A DNA stretch of 64,000 nucleotides from positions 62,001 through 126,000 of IMG/VR virus record IMGVR_UViG_3300008997_002311; one strand, given 5' to 3'. The translations under genes were made by a program, and so were the position numbers. Of the stretch, positions 36,330-45,108 are shown in pieces (the first letter of the stretch is position 1; each line of letters starts with the position of its first letter). Under the pieces are notes generated by a model that saw only the letters and a program-made list of their open reading frames with translations, did no database searches and was not told the DNA's origin. The DNA comes from a virus.

Positions 36330-39300
36330 ATGGGAAAAGCAGAAATGCTAGAACAGGCTTGCCAATCCCTTGGTGGGTATTTTGGTGCCAACACAAAAGA
36401 TCGCTTTATGGACAAAGTTTTAGAAACTAATCCAGAGTTTGTGGAACAACCAGATGGGTCTGTGATGATCGTCTATTATAAAGTAGACGATGAGCTAGCT
36501 AAAGAAGTAGTATCTATAGTTGATGGCGGAAAATATTCGTATGAACTTTTGTCATCTAGCAAATTTGATGGAATAGACGCAGAATCTAAATCTGCGCTTC
36601 AAAATGCTTTTATTTTTGTCTGTAAAGATGATGTTGGAGACCCAGCTGGCTTACGGCACGAAGCAGTAACGATGGCTGATATGTTGGGAGCTACAGCAGC
36701 AGGAGTAAACCAAAATCAGCCTTACATGAGATCTCAACCCGCGCTTTCCACTATCCAGGTTTTACCAGTTAAGCTTAACTTTTCTAATAGAGATACTGGT
36801 GCCCTTCAAATTTTTCTTAATGCTATTCCTACAATTGAGTGGTCCAGAGCGGTTCCTTATCTATCAGCCGAAGTAATAAGTCCAGGCAATGTAATTCAGG
36901 GTGGATTCATTCAAAAAATGGGTTTAATGAGATTTTTAATGGGCACTGCATTCGTCCAAAGTGATTCTGGTGGCTCTCCCGATGAAATAATGGCAAATGC
37001 AGTCTCTGCCGACGTTGCAGGAATGAATGCTGCCGCTATAATAGATGCAGCCATAGAAGAAAATAGACAGGCAGATTTACCCGAAGAGCTCCAGAGTGAC
37101 GAAGAGGCTGCTCCAGCAACATATTCTTCTGCCGGGATGGAAATTTTTACTGCTCCCCAGACACTAATAAATGCAGACGAACAATATAGATCTTTTGAAG
37201 GGATTGCTTATAGTCATATAGAGGGTGGAATCGCAGATATAGGAGCTGCCATGTCGGCAGAAGAAAGAGCTAATAACCAAGAATTCTTTTTTCCCGGAGA
37301 GCCAGGATCTACGCGGCCCGCCCCCATTTTAGATCGGATGCGGCCATTTATGAGCATCAACGATGTAAATATTAGCGTCAAGCCAACTAACGGAATGATG
37401 TCTCATAAATCTGCAAAAATGAAGCTTACTCTTCATGATAGATCTAGATTGGCTGAAATAGCTGAATTCGTAAAACCTTCTAGTTTTGGCCAAACGGAAA
37501 TCTTGCTAGAGTACGGCTGGAGTCATCCCGATTGGGCTACAAATGAATACGGAAAATTTATAAATTGTTTAAGAGTTAAAGAGAAATTTGGTGTCTACAA
37601 TACAGCTTACAGCTTTGATGACGCGGGCCAGGTTAAAATTACGCTAGATATGGTAACTAAAGGTACTGCCCATATGAATATTACTGACATCGGCATGAGC
37701 AGTGAAGTTCAAGCTAAGTGGTATTTCATGGAAAAGCTGATCGAAAAAATCCGTCAAGTAAGAAGACAAGTTCTTTCTGATGAGGGTATGAGAGATGTAA
37801 TTGGAATGAGTGTAATTTCTTCTTTAAGCCCTAGCAACATTGGAGACGCTTTTGATGGAGAAAAACTTCAAGAGCTTAATGCCTTTATTTCAAATAGTCT
37901 TAATAGTGAAAATGAAGATATGGCTGATCTTGCCACATATATGAATGACTTAAAGAGTAGTGTAGAAAGTTTTAATACTACGATTGGTGATGTGATCGCT
38001 GCTAAAATAACTCAAGCAAAAGCTGTGGGAGACCCTTTTTTAGTTAAAAGAAATGGAGATCCTTTAATAACTCCATGGATTCAACCTTCTTGGCAGGGGA
38101 GGGGAAGCGCTACTATATCTCCAGAAGACAATGCGAACTACTGTTCATTAGCAAAAATAATGAACTTATTTTTAGGTTTGCCTATTGCAGAGAGCGGAAG
38201 ATTTGAAGAAGTTCAAATGATATTTTATTGCTTTAATGATAGAGCAAGCCATATGGCTAAATACAATATAGGCTCTTATCCAGTTAGAATAGATGGGGAT
38301 AATGGATTTGATAAACTTTTCACAGCATATCAAGAAGAGAAAATTCAAGTTTCTCCTGCTAGATTTATAAATTTTATGAATACTAACTTTTTAAGCAATC
38401 AGGCCGCAGAAGCATATGGATTCTCTAAACTATACACAAGAAATGACGACGGAAAAGTTGAAGTCACCGAAACTTCAAACAACAATCCTGGAGACACTAA
38501 GACGTTTAAGGATGCGGTCCTTGAAGAGGCTTACGGTACAACAGAAGGCTTAGTATTTAAACTTCCAAGAGTACAAATGTATGTTGAAGCCGTTCCTCAT
38601 ACCGCAGATGTAGATCCAAGCGAAGCAGGTGAACCTTGGAGACCCGGCCACGGAAACACAATACTTCGGCTACATTTCTTTGATGCTGTTGCAACAAAAT
38701 ATGCTGGGGAAGCAGATTTAATTAAAGCGTCAAGAAATAGCGATATAGGATCTATAGCTTCTGTTTTAAGAGATGTTATATCGACAGAAGATGGAGATCA
38801 AAGCCAGCACGGCATTCAGTTCAAACAAACTATGGAATCAGCTGTAGAGCACGGACTGCTAGAAAAAGTTGTCGCTAGTGCAGCAGCTGGAGGTGGAGAA
38901 TTCTGGCGTCCTGTTGGTGGAGTACCAAGACTTAAACACTTTGTCAAAATGTCAATGCCAACAATAAATTATGGGAGCCAAAACTGTTCTGTGAAATCAA
39001 TATCTGCAGATTCTATGCATAACTCTAAAGATACTACTATTCATATGCAAAGAGCTCAAAGAAATGCGTCTTCAGACGCTAATGCTCCCGGAGAACAAGA
39101 CCGTGGCCTTCCGTTAAGAATGATGCCAATGAAAATAAAAATCAAGTCTTTGGGTTGTCCTTTAGTTTCTCACGGTCAGCAAATGTTTGTAGACTTCTTT
39201 ACAGGAACTTCGGTTGACAACACTTATGCAGTAAATGGCTTAACTCACGACCTTTCTCCTGGCACTTTTGAAACAAGTTTTGATATGGTTCCATTTGGAG

Positions 39301-39383
39301 ATGCTTATGGAGCTTACGAATCTTTAGACACCATGATTCAAAAAGCTTCTGGTATAGTTGAAAGAGCTCAAGAAGGCGAATAA
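36330..39383 (+). CDS. Large baseplate hub-like structural protein
   Basis: A 1017-residue protein. An in-frame TTG at 36312 exists, but ATG 36330 has AAGGGGG five nt upstream and is preferred. Residues about 350-425 (KSAKMKLTLHDRSRLAEIAE, then TEILLEYGWSHPD) resemble the beta-barrel domain of hub proteins of large myophages, in which a YGWSHP segment is common. The C-terminal part (about 930-1010) reads LRMMPMKIKIKSLGCPLVSH, then GLTHDLSPGTFETSFDMVPF, a lectin- or hub-like beta domain. Position after the LysM gene supports a hub or wedge role, but gp27 or gp5 identity is not established. Confidence 0.7.
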   Translation: MGKAEMLEQACQSLGGYFGANTKDRFMDKVLETNPEFVEQPDGSVMIVYYKVDDELAKEVVSIVDGGKYSYELLSSSKFDGIDAESKSALQNAFIFVCKDDVGDPAGLRHEAVTMADMLGATAAGVNQNQPYMRSQPALSTIQVLPVKLNFSNRDTGALQIFLNAIPTIEWSRAVPYLSAEVISPGNVIQGGFIQKMGLMRFLMGTAFVQSDSGGSPDEIMANAVSADVAGMNAAAIIDAAIEENRQADLPEELQSDEEAAPATYSSAGMEIFTAPQTLINADEQYRSFEGIAYSHIEGGIADIGAAMSAEERANNQEFFFPGEPGSTRPAPILDRMRPFMSINDVNISVKPTNGMMSHKSAKMKLTLHDRSRLAEIAEFVKPSSFGQTEILLEYGWSHPDWATNEYGKFINCLRVKEKFGVYNTAYSFDDAGQVKITLDMVTKGTAHMNITDIGMSSEVQAKWYFMEKLIEKIRQVRRQVLSDEGMRDVIGMSVISSLSPSNIGDAFDGEKLQELNAFISNSLNSENEDMADLATYMNDLKSSVESFNTTIGDVIAAKITQAKAVGDPFLVKRNGDPLITPWIQPSWQGRGSATISPEDNANYCSLAKIMNLFLGLPIAESGRFEEVQMIFYCFNDRASHMAKYNIGSYPVRIDGDNGFDKLFTAYQEEKIQVSPARFINFMNTNFLSNQAAEAYGFSKLYTRNDDGKVEVTETSNNNPGDTKTFKDAVLEEAYGTTEGLVFKLPRVQMYVEAVPHTADVDPSEAGEPWRPGHGNTILRLHFFDAVATKYAGEADLIKASRNSDIGSIASVLRDVISTEDGDQSQHGIQFKQTMESAVEHGLLEKVVASAAAGGGEFWRPVGGVPRLKHFVKMSMPTINYGSQNCSVKSISADSMHNSKDTTIHMQRAQRNASSDANAPGEQDRGLPLRMMPMKIKIKSLGCPLVSHGQQMFVDFFTGTSVDNTYAVNGLTHDLSPGTFETSFDMVPFGDAYGAYESLDTMIQKASGIVERAQEGE

Positions 39384-39427
39384 TTTATAGCTAACCATTT
39401 ATGGTTTCGTGGTTATTTTATAATATC

Positions 39428-40633
39428 ATGAAACTATTGATAGCGTCATCTAATTTTGGAAAAGATAAGCATTTAGCTTATGATGGCGAAAATTATTCTT
39501 GGGTTTCGTCAATTGACAATGATTCTTTAATTTTGTGTGGTGATCCGCACAAGAGTTACGCTATAGATCATCTTTGTTCTTTGCTTAAGCTAGAAAAACC
39601 TTCACTTCTTGATGAAGCTCAAAAAAAATCTTTTGAAGAACTTGGAGTGTCTACATCAGAAATTCCAACTATGTGGATTTACCCTTCAGAAAAATTTAAA
39701 AAGCGCTTAGAAAAAATCACAGAATGGGCTTCTGATATATACGAAAATTTAGATGGGTATTCCTATATAAAGACGTTCCAAGAAGAACTAGAGTTACTTC
39801 AGGGTATGGAAGCGGCTATGTTTGACACAACCTCATTTAATCGGTGGTGCTTGGGTAAAAGTATAGACAAAAAAGTTAAAAAATCTTTTGCCACAAATCG
39901 CTTTGGGTATCTAGAAAGAGTCTCTTACAACAATTATTCTACAAGGACTGGAAGGATAGTAACACAGTCTGGACCGCAACTTTTGACGGCTAACAAAGAA
40001 ATTAGAAAATTTTTAAAATCTAGATACAAAAATGGAAAGATAATTCAGTTAGATTTCGTATCTCTCGAGCCAAGAGTGGCTTTGTATGCTGCTGAAAATG
40101 ATTTTGTTCAAGATGTTTACAAGATGTTTAATGAAGTTTATTTTGCTAATTCTTTAGAGCGCTCTCAAATTAAAAAGCTCGTGCTGTGCGCTCTGTACGG
40201 AGCAGGTACAAGAACTTTAAAGAAAATATTGCCAGAAAACATTTCTCCTTCTAAGGCGGTGAAAAATGTTAGAGAAGCAATGAATTTTTCTAATTTAGTA
40301 GAAACCAAGAAAAAAGAACTTCAAGAAGATTCTGAGATGACTAATTTTTTTGGAAGAAAAATAATTCCTTCATCTGATCGAGATTCTATCATTTTCAATA
40401 ATTGGGTTCAATCTTCAGCGGTTGATGTCTCTTTACTTGGGTTTAGAAAATTGATAAAGAGGTTCAGAGACTTCAATATAAAATTTAATCCTCTCTTTTT
40501 AATTCACGACGCTTTAATAATTGACGCGTCTCCAGAAATGATCGAAAAATTAGAACCTGAGAGCGATATTAATGTTTTTATAGACGCTTTGGGCAATTTT
40601 CCACTTTCGTTGGAATACCTATCCGAAAAGTGA
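39428..40633 (+). CDS. Stand-alone family A DNA polymerase domain
   Basis: A 401-residue PolA palm/fingers domain without 5' nuclease or 3'-5' exonuclease. Motif A is LDFVSLEPRV with catalytic D209; the O-helix R245xxxK249...Y257G (RSQIKKLVLCALYGAG) has Leu at the usual Phe position; motif C is IHDALIID with D361, Ala replacing the usual Glu. Both metal-binding aspartates are kept, so activity is plausible. The in-frame ATG at 39401 is less likely than ATG 39428, which gives the natural start MKLLIASSNFG; neither has a good ribosome-binding site. It sits between baseplate genes and SSB, and a DnaE-type polymerase is encoded further on, so it may act in repair, recombination or lesion bypass. 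Confidence 0.85.
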   Translation: MKLLIASSNFGKDKHLAYDGENYSWVSSIDNDSLILCGDPHKSYAIDHLCSLLKLEKPSLLDEAQKKSFEELGVSTSEIPTMWIYPSEKFKKRLEKITEWASDIYENLDGYSYIKTFQEELELLQGMEAAMFDTTSFNRWCLGKSIDKKVKKSFATNRFGYLERVSYNNYSTRTGRIVTQSGPQLLTANKEIRKFLKSRYKNGKIIQLDFVSLEPRVALYAAENDFVQDVYKMFNEVYFANSLERSQIKKLVLCALYGAGTRTLKKILPENISPSKAVKNVREAMNFSNLVETKKKELQEDSEMTNFFGRKIIPSSDRDSIIFNNWVQSSAVDVSLLGFRKLIKRFRDFNIKFNPLFLIHDALIIDASPEMIEKLEPESDINVFIDALGNFPLSLEYLSEK

Positions 40634-40640
40634 TATTTAT
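40634..40640 (+). promoter_or_regulatory. Putative late promoter motif (lysine-rich protein)
   Basis: TATTTAT in GTGATATTTATAT, overlapping the stop of the polymerase gene and 16 nt before the next ATG; spacing is short compared with other copies. Confidence 0.35.
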
Positions 40641-40656
40641 ATCAAAGGTGTTGAAA

Positions 40657-41439
40657 ATGAGAGAAGCTCAACTTAGAAAATATATTCAGAAAATTATAAA
40701 AGAGCAAGCTAAAAAAGAACCTCAAGAAACTGAGAAGCTTAAAGGTGGTAGATACAAGAAGGAAATTGAATCCTTGAAACTTGTTCCCCCTGGCGAACTA
40801 ATGAAACGCTTAAAAGCAAAGAAAGCATCGGGTGATTCGACCGGACAAAAGCTTGCTTCTTTTCTTGGTTCCGCTGCTGGTGGCGTAGAAGAAATGAGGC
40901 TAGTTTATGGTAAACCCATAAGAAAAGAAGACAAGGCCGGGCACCAGGGAGTATCAATCCCGCTCAATTCTATCAAGGGCGGAGCTGGAACAATTCCGCC
41001 AAGAGACGGAAGAAGATATATACAGCATACAGTAACTGCGGGTTTAGAATCTGGATATTTACCGCTCCCTAAAAAAGAAGTCCAAATAGAGATTTTTGGT
41101 AAGGGAGTTTTGGTATATGTGGCTAAAAAGAAATATTCGTGGGGCAAAGGAGAAAAGAAAAAAGAAGAAAAACCAAAAGATGAATCTCATCACGGAGTAG
41201 ATGAAGAGCTTTTGGGTGAGCCAGATCTTTCGCAAGAAGATGAAAGGCAGGACGATGAAACAAAAGACGAATATAGTGTTTCAGCTAACGTAGCCGGAGT
41301 TGTAACGCCTCTTGGGACTGGACCTGACGGCGGAAAAGGAAAAAAGAAGAAAAATTCTCCAAGAAAAAGAGCGATAGACGCTAATAAAAGAGCTTTCGGA
41401 GGCGGAGAGATATACAAGCCCGCAAAGAAAAATAAATAA
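40657..41439 (+). CDS. Lysine-rich probable internal head protein with N-terminal tag
   Basis: A 260-residue protein, basic at both ends with an acidic stretch at about 180-205. ATG 40657 has AAGG upstream; the in-frame GTG at 40630 lies in the previous gene. The N-terminus LRKYIQKIIKEQ resembles the tags at 7781, 8270 and 56559, with IKE|Q as a candidate prohead-protease site. A Gly-rich middle and a Lys-rich end (GKGKKKKNSPRKRAIDANKR) suggest DNA binding. Capsid entry is inferred from the tag; it lies outside the head cluster but carries a late-promoter-like motif. Confidence 0.6.
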   Translation: MREAQLRKYIQKIIKEQAKKEPQETEKLKGGRYKKEIESLKLVPPGELMKRLKAKKASGDSTGQKLASFLGSAAGGVEEMRLVYGKPIRKEDKAGHQGVSIPLNSIKGGAGTIPPRDGRRYIQHTVTAGLESGYLPLPKKEVQIEIFGKGVLVYVAKKKYSWGKGEKKKEEKPKDESHHGVDEELLGEPDLSQEDERQDDETKDEYSVSANVAGVVTPLGTGPDGGKGKKKKNSPRKRAIDANKRAFGGGEIYKPAKKNK

Positions 41440-41453
41440 ATCGCTCTCGAAAT

Positions 41454-41473
41454 CTTATATCTAATAATATAAG
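41454..41473 (+). promoter_or_regulatory. Hairpin overlapping a ribosome-binding site
   Basis: CTTATAT (41454-41460), loop CTAATA, ATATAAG (41467-41473). The AAGG ribosome-binding site of the gene at 41482 starts at 41471 in the 3' arm, so folding would limit its translation. Confidence 0.45.
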
Positions 41474-41481
41474 GTTCCAAC

Positions 41482-41922
41482 ATGAAAAAAACGAAACCAC
41501 AATTCAACGTGGGCGATTTGATAGCAGTCTTTGGTGGAGAGATAAAACAAGAGACAGAAAGTGCCGACAAAGTTTATTTCTGTGAAATAATATCAGTCGG
41601 CCAAAGTGATCTAATGGTAGAAGAAAAGTCTGATTCTTATTCCGTTAGAAAGCTTTTTTATATAGTCCCTAAAGATATATGCGTTAAGATCGAAATTGAT
41701 CCGACCGTTGTGGTCAAAGCGCGATGCTTGGAACCGAAGATTGGAGATTTAGTCCTTTCTTATATAAGAGAAGCGTTCAAAAAAGAAGAACCTGTTGAAA
41801 TAACTGGAATATTGTATAAAATAGTTTATAAGTTCGGCCGGCCATCAAAAGCAACAATAATTCATGACAATGAAATGAAAGAAGTACCCTTTTCAAGTTT
41901 AATGGTTTTGCAAAGAAATTAA
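41482..41922 (+). CDS. Hypothetical SH3/KOW-like small protein
   Basis: A 146-residue, beta-rich protein. Two similar halves start with QFNVGDLIAVFGGE (about 7-20) and EPKIGDLVLSYIRE (about 82-95), each followed by strands, a pattern like tandem SH3 or KOW barrels. It lies between a lysine-rich gene and SSB. The barrel is inferred from strand pattern; function unknown. Confidence 0.65.
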   Translation: MKKTKPQFNVGDLIAVFGGEIKQETESADKVYFCEIISVGQSDLMVEEKSDSYSVRKLFYIVPKDICVKIEIDPTVVVKARCLEPKIGDLVLSYIREAFKKEEPVEITGILYKIVYKFGRPSKATIIHDNEMKEVPFSSLMVLQRN

Positions 41923-41923
41923 A

Positions 41924-41950
41924 TTGAACAATTCACTATAAAGTTATAGA
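41924..41950 (+). promoter_or_regulatory. Possible sigma-70-like promoter for SSB
   Basis: TTGAAC (41924-41929) and TATAGA (41945-41950) with a 15-nt spacer. The spacing is short and both boxes are partial matches, so this is a weak call. The leader it would make contains the hairpin at 41958-41974. Confidence 0.25.
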
Positions 41951-41957
41951 TTTATTA

Positions 41958-41974
41958 TGTGGTTATCTACCACA
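41958..41974 (+). promoter_or_regulatory. Hairpin in SSB leader
   Basis: TGTGGT-TATCT-ACCACA forms a perfect 6-bp hairpin 45 nt before the SSB ATG, with an A/T-rich, mostly unpaired stretch up to the AAGGAG ribosome-binding site. T4 gp32 represses its own mRNA by binding a structured, then unstructured leader; this leader has a similar plan, which is an inference. Confidence 0.35.
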
Positions 41975-42019
41975 CTTCAAACTAAAAATCTGCACATTTA
42001 AACATTTAAGGAGTTAAAA

Positions 42020-42829
42020 ATGGCAATCGATCTAGATGCAATCCGCAAGAAGCTAAATCAGCTTTCTGGCAACAATTCAAAGCGTAATTCGATGTGGCGT
42101 CCCCAAGAGGGAGAAGATCACACAGTTCGAATTCTAGCTTTTTCTGATAACGACGGACAACCCTTTAAGGAGCGTTGGTTCTATTATAATATTGGCAACA
42201 ATCCAGGCCTCCTTGCGCCTCACCAGTTTGGTCAACCAGATCCTATTCAAGATCTGATCAACACTCTTAGGAATGATGGAACTAAGGAGTCTTATGAGCT
42301 AGCTAAGAAGCTTTATCCAAAAATGCGAGCTTACGCTCCAGTGATTGTTCGAGGAGAAGAATCGCAAGGAGTTCGTCTCTGGTCTTTTGGAAAGACGGTG
42401 TATCAGTCACTTCTCAACTTGATGCTTGATGATGAAGTGGGCGATATTACAGATCCAACAACCGGCCGCGACATTAAAGTAACTTGCACGAAACCCCCCG
42501 GCCGGATGTGGGCCACGACTGAAGTTCGTCCTCGTATGAGTACTTCGGATCTAGCAGAGAGCGCAAAGCAAGCTAAGCAGTGGCTCTCAGAAATTCCAGA
42601 TTTGGATGATTTGTACCAATGCAAAACTTATGAAGAGTTGGAAACTATTGTTAACGCATGGCTCAACGGAGATACTGAAGAAAATTCTAACGACTATGGC
42701 TCCACTCGTGGAGGAAACACGACAACTCAGCCGAAAACGCCTCAAACAACCGAGGCAGATAATTCTAAAATGGCTGAGAAGTATGCAAGTCTCGATGACG
42801 CTTTCGCTGATATCGAAAAAGATTTCTAA
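42020..42829 (+). CDS. Single-stranded DNA-binding protein, gp32-like
   Basis: Coats ssDNA during replication and recombination. The 269-residue protein begins MAIDLDAIRKKLNQLSGNNS, a basic helical end of the type used for cooperativity, has an OB-fold core (about 25-200, HTVRILAFSDNDGQPF, YAPVIVRGEE, GVRLWSFGKTVYQSL) as in gp32-like proteins, and ends in a disordered tail with the acidic tip ASLDDAFADIEKDF that binds partner proteins. T4 gp32 is 301 residues. A zinc-ligand set like gp32's is not obvious. Strong AAGGAG site and own terminator indicate high independent expression. Confidence 0.85.
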   Translation: MAIDLDAIRKKLNQLSGNNSKRNSMWRPQEGEDHTVRILAFSDNDGQPFKERWFYYNIGNNPGLLAPHQFGQPDPIQDLINTLRNDGTKESYELAKKLYPKMRAYAPVIVRGEESQGVRLWSFGKTVYQSLLNLMLDDEVGDITDPTTGRDIKVTCTKPPGRMWATTEVRPRMSTSDLAESAKQAKQWLSEIPDLDDLYQCKTYEELETIVNAWLNGDTEENSNDYGSTRGGNTTTQPKTPQTTEADNSKMAEKYASLDDAFADIEKDF

Positions 42830-42860
42830 GATATAGATTAAAGCATCATCTTAATTTCGG

Positions 42861-42902
42861 GGCGCCGGCTTTCTTTAAAAGAGTTTAGCCGGCGCCTTTT
42901 TT
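42861..42902 (+). terminator. Rho-independent terminator after SSB
   Basis: GGCGCCGGCT (42861-42870) pairs perfectly with AGCCGGCGCC (42887-42896) across a 16-nt loop and is followed by TTTTTT. Confidence 0.93.
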
Positions 42903-42951
42903 GATGAACATCGAAGACTCTTTTTTTATATTACAATAGGAGAATTAATTT

Positions 42952-44145
42952 ATGGCAAAAAAGAAAAAAGAAAAAACTCAAGCTGATGATTTTACTAGCG
43001 ATTTAATAAAGCAGCTCAACAAGGAACACGGCTCTAAAGTTGCCTACAATTTAGAAAATGATGAATCTCCTACGCATATCAAACGCTGGATAAGCACGGG
43101 CTGCAAACAACTAGACTATATTGTTTCTAATCGTCCGAATGGTGGATTGCCAGAGGGAAGAATTATTGAAATATTCGGTCCTCCATCTATTGGGAAATCT
43201 CACATTGCTATTCAAATTGCACGCACAACTCAAAAAATGGGAGGAATTGTAGTTTATATCGATACTGAAAATGCTACCTCAGTTGAAAACTTGGGCAATT
43301 TAGGCGTTAACATTTCTAAACGTTTTGTGTACGTCGACACTCATTGCACCGAAGAAGTGTTATCAATAGCAGAGTCAACGATTCTAAAAGCAAGAGCGAT
43401 GGAGAAGGATGTCCCAATTACTATTATTTGGGATTCTGTAGCGGCTTCTTCTCCGAAGGCTGAACTAAATGGTACTTATGAGCAAAACTCTATCGGACTT
43501 CAGGCGAGAGCTATTTCCAAAGGAATGCGTAAAATAACTGGCGTCATCGGTCAAACGAATGCTTTGTTCGTGATTCTTAATCAAATTAGAACTAAGATTG
43601 GCGTAATGTATGGAGATCCAACTACGACCCCTGGCGGGAAAGCAATTCCATTCCACTCTTCTGTTAGAATTAAGCTTGGAGCTGGCCAGCAGATCCAAAA
43701 CAAAGACAAAGAAGTCATTGGTATCAACGTGTCTGCAAAGACTATCAAGAATAAAGTTGCGCCACCATTTCGGACTGCTAATTTTGAGATACATTTTGGC
43801 AAAGGTGTATATGAACACGAGCAAGTCTTTGATTTATTGAGAAAGCATGGTCCAGAAATCGTAGATGGAAACGAAATTAACATATCTGGTACAGGAGCTT
43901 GGAAAAATCTCGCAGTCGTAAATGTAGAAACGGGTGAAATTTTAGTAGAGAAGAAATTTTATAAAGCTGACTTTGGAGAAGTTTGGAAAAACCCTGAATA
44001 TGAGCCGTATATTGAGAAGCTGCTTAATTGTTGTTTAGTAAAAACTTTAAAAGATCCCGAAAGCATGGATTTAGACATTGAATCATTTGAAGAAGTAAGA
44101 TCTCTAGCAATGGAAGCAGATTTGTTATTAGAGTCTAATGAATAA
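42952..44145 (+). CDS. RecA/UvsX-like recombinase
   Basis: Strand-exchange ATPase for recombination-dependent replication and repair. In 397 residues it has Walker A at 76-84 (GPPSIGKSH), a catalytic-Glu region (VVYIDTENA), Walker B (ITIIWDSVAA), an L2-like segment (FVILNQIRTKIGVMYGDPTT, then PGGKAIPFHSSVRIKL) as in bacterial RecA, and a C-terminal domain. It is closer to RecA than to T4 UvsX in these motifs. A basic N-terminus (MAKKKKEKTQ) precedes the core. AGGAG upstream; the stop overlaps the 5' nuclease gene by 8 nt. Confidence 0.92.
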   Translation: MAKKKKEKTQADDFTSDLIKQLNKEHGSKVAYNLENDESPTHIKRWISTGCKQLDYIVSNRPNGGLPEGRIIEIFGPPSIGKSHIAIQIARTTQKMGGIVVYIDTENATSVENLGNLGVNISKRFVYVDTHCTEEVLSIAESTILKARAMEKDVPITIIWDSVAASSPKAELNGTYEQNSIGLQARAISKGMRKITGVIGQTNALFVILNQIRTKIGVMYGDPTTTPGGKAIPFHSSVRIKLGAGQQIQNKDKEVIGINVSAKTIKNKVAPPFRTANFEIHFGKGVYEHEQVFDLLRKHGPEIVDGNEINISGTGAWKNLAVVNVETGEILVEKKFYKADFGEVWKNPEYEPYIEKLLNCCLVKTLKDPESMDLDIESFEEVRSLAMEADLLLESNE

Positions 44146-45100
44146 AAAAGAAAGACCAATAGTTTTTATCGATGCTTTGAATTTTTTTATGCGTCATTTC
44201 ACAGTAAACCCTTCAGTTGGTGTGAATGGCCAGCATGTAGGCGGAGCTTTAGGGTTCTTAAGGGGCTTGGGATATTTAGCCGATTTATTAAACCCAGAGT
44301 GTGTATATGTGGTCTGGGAAGGGGGCGGCTCGCCTCGAAGAAGAAACATATTTCCCGAATACAAGAAAAACAAACGACCAGTAAAGCTTAATAGGTTTTA
44401 CGAGGGAGATATTCCAAACACGATAGAAAATCGAAACTATCAAGTTAATCTTATAGTCAACCTTTTAAAAAGGTCAGGCATAAAACAAATATACACCTCG
44501 GATTGCGAAGCAGATGATGTTATAGGCTACGTTTGCAAAAGAGAATTTAAAGAAAACCAAAAAGTGATAGTTTCGTCAGACAAAGATTATTATCAACTTT
44601 TAGAAGATGAAAAAATAAGAGTCTGGTCTCCAGGCCAGAAAGATTTCGTAACTTCTGAAAAAATTTTAAAAAAATTTGGTGTCACTGCTGCCAATTATTG
44701 CCTATGTCGATGCTTTACTGGCGATGGTTCTGACGGCATTCCGGGAATAAAAGGTGTTGGTTTTCGATCATTAGTGAAACGATTTCCAGATTTAGCTTCT
44801 TCTGGATCGATGAATGTAGAAGAAATAGTTAGTTTAAGTAGATCCAAAGCGGTGAACAGCAAACTTCAGATCTATCAAAATATCATCAAAGATGATGAAA
44901 TAGTCAGGAGAAATTGGAAATTGATGTACTTAGATACTTCCAATCTCTCGTTTAACCAAATACAAAAAATAAAAAGTCAACTGGAATCCGAGATTCCAAA
45001 AATGAATAAAATGGATTTTATGAGGATTATTCTAAGAGAAGGAATTCAAGATTTCGATGTAGAAAAATTCTTCATGAGCATGAAAGCAATGAGCTATTAG
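44138..45100 (+). CDS. 5'-3' exonuclease / RNase H, FEN-like
   Basis: Structure-specific 5' nuclease that removes RNA primers or flaps (320 aa; T4 Rnh is 305). Metal-binding motifs are visible: VFIDALNFF at the start, SDCEADDVIGY (about 123-133), SSDKDYYQLL (about 147-156) and the helix-hairpin-helix GDGSDGIPGIKGVGF (about 196-210). The RRRNIFPEYKKNKRP segment is the usual helical arch. It begins inside the recombinase gene (8-nt overlap) and is followed 8 nt later by the helicase, a replication operon. Confidence 0.9.
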   Translation: MNKKERPIVFIDALNFFMRHFTVNPSVGVNGQHVGGALGFLRGLGYLADLLNPECVYVVWEGGGSPRRRNIFPEYKKNKRPVKLNRFYEGDIPNTIENRNYQVNLIVNLLKRSGIKQIYTSDCEADDVIGYVCKREFKENQKVIVSSDKDYYQLLEDEKIRVWSPGQKDFVTSEKILKKFGVTAANYCLCRCFTGDGSDGIPGIKGVGFRSLVKRFPDLASSGSMNVEEIVSLSRSKAVNSKLQIYQNIIKDDEIVRRNWKLMYLDTSNLSFNQIQKIKSQLESEIPKMNKMDFMRIILREGIQDFDVEKFFMSMKAMSY

Positions 45101-45108
45101 GAGTAATT

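Noticed and set aside
39419-39424. TATAAT before the family A polymerase as a leaderless promoter
   Set aside because: A start 7 nt downstream would be past the ATG at 39428, so the mRNA would not contain the start codon.
42606-42836. Alternative-frame ORF of 76 codons inside the SSB gene
   Set aside because: It overlaps the conserved SSB frame and has no ribosome-binding site or motif.
43610-43840. Forward ORF of 76 codons inside the RecA-like gene
   Set aside because: Shadow frame of a clearly conserved gene.
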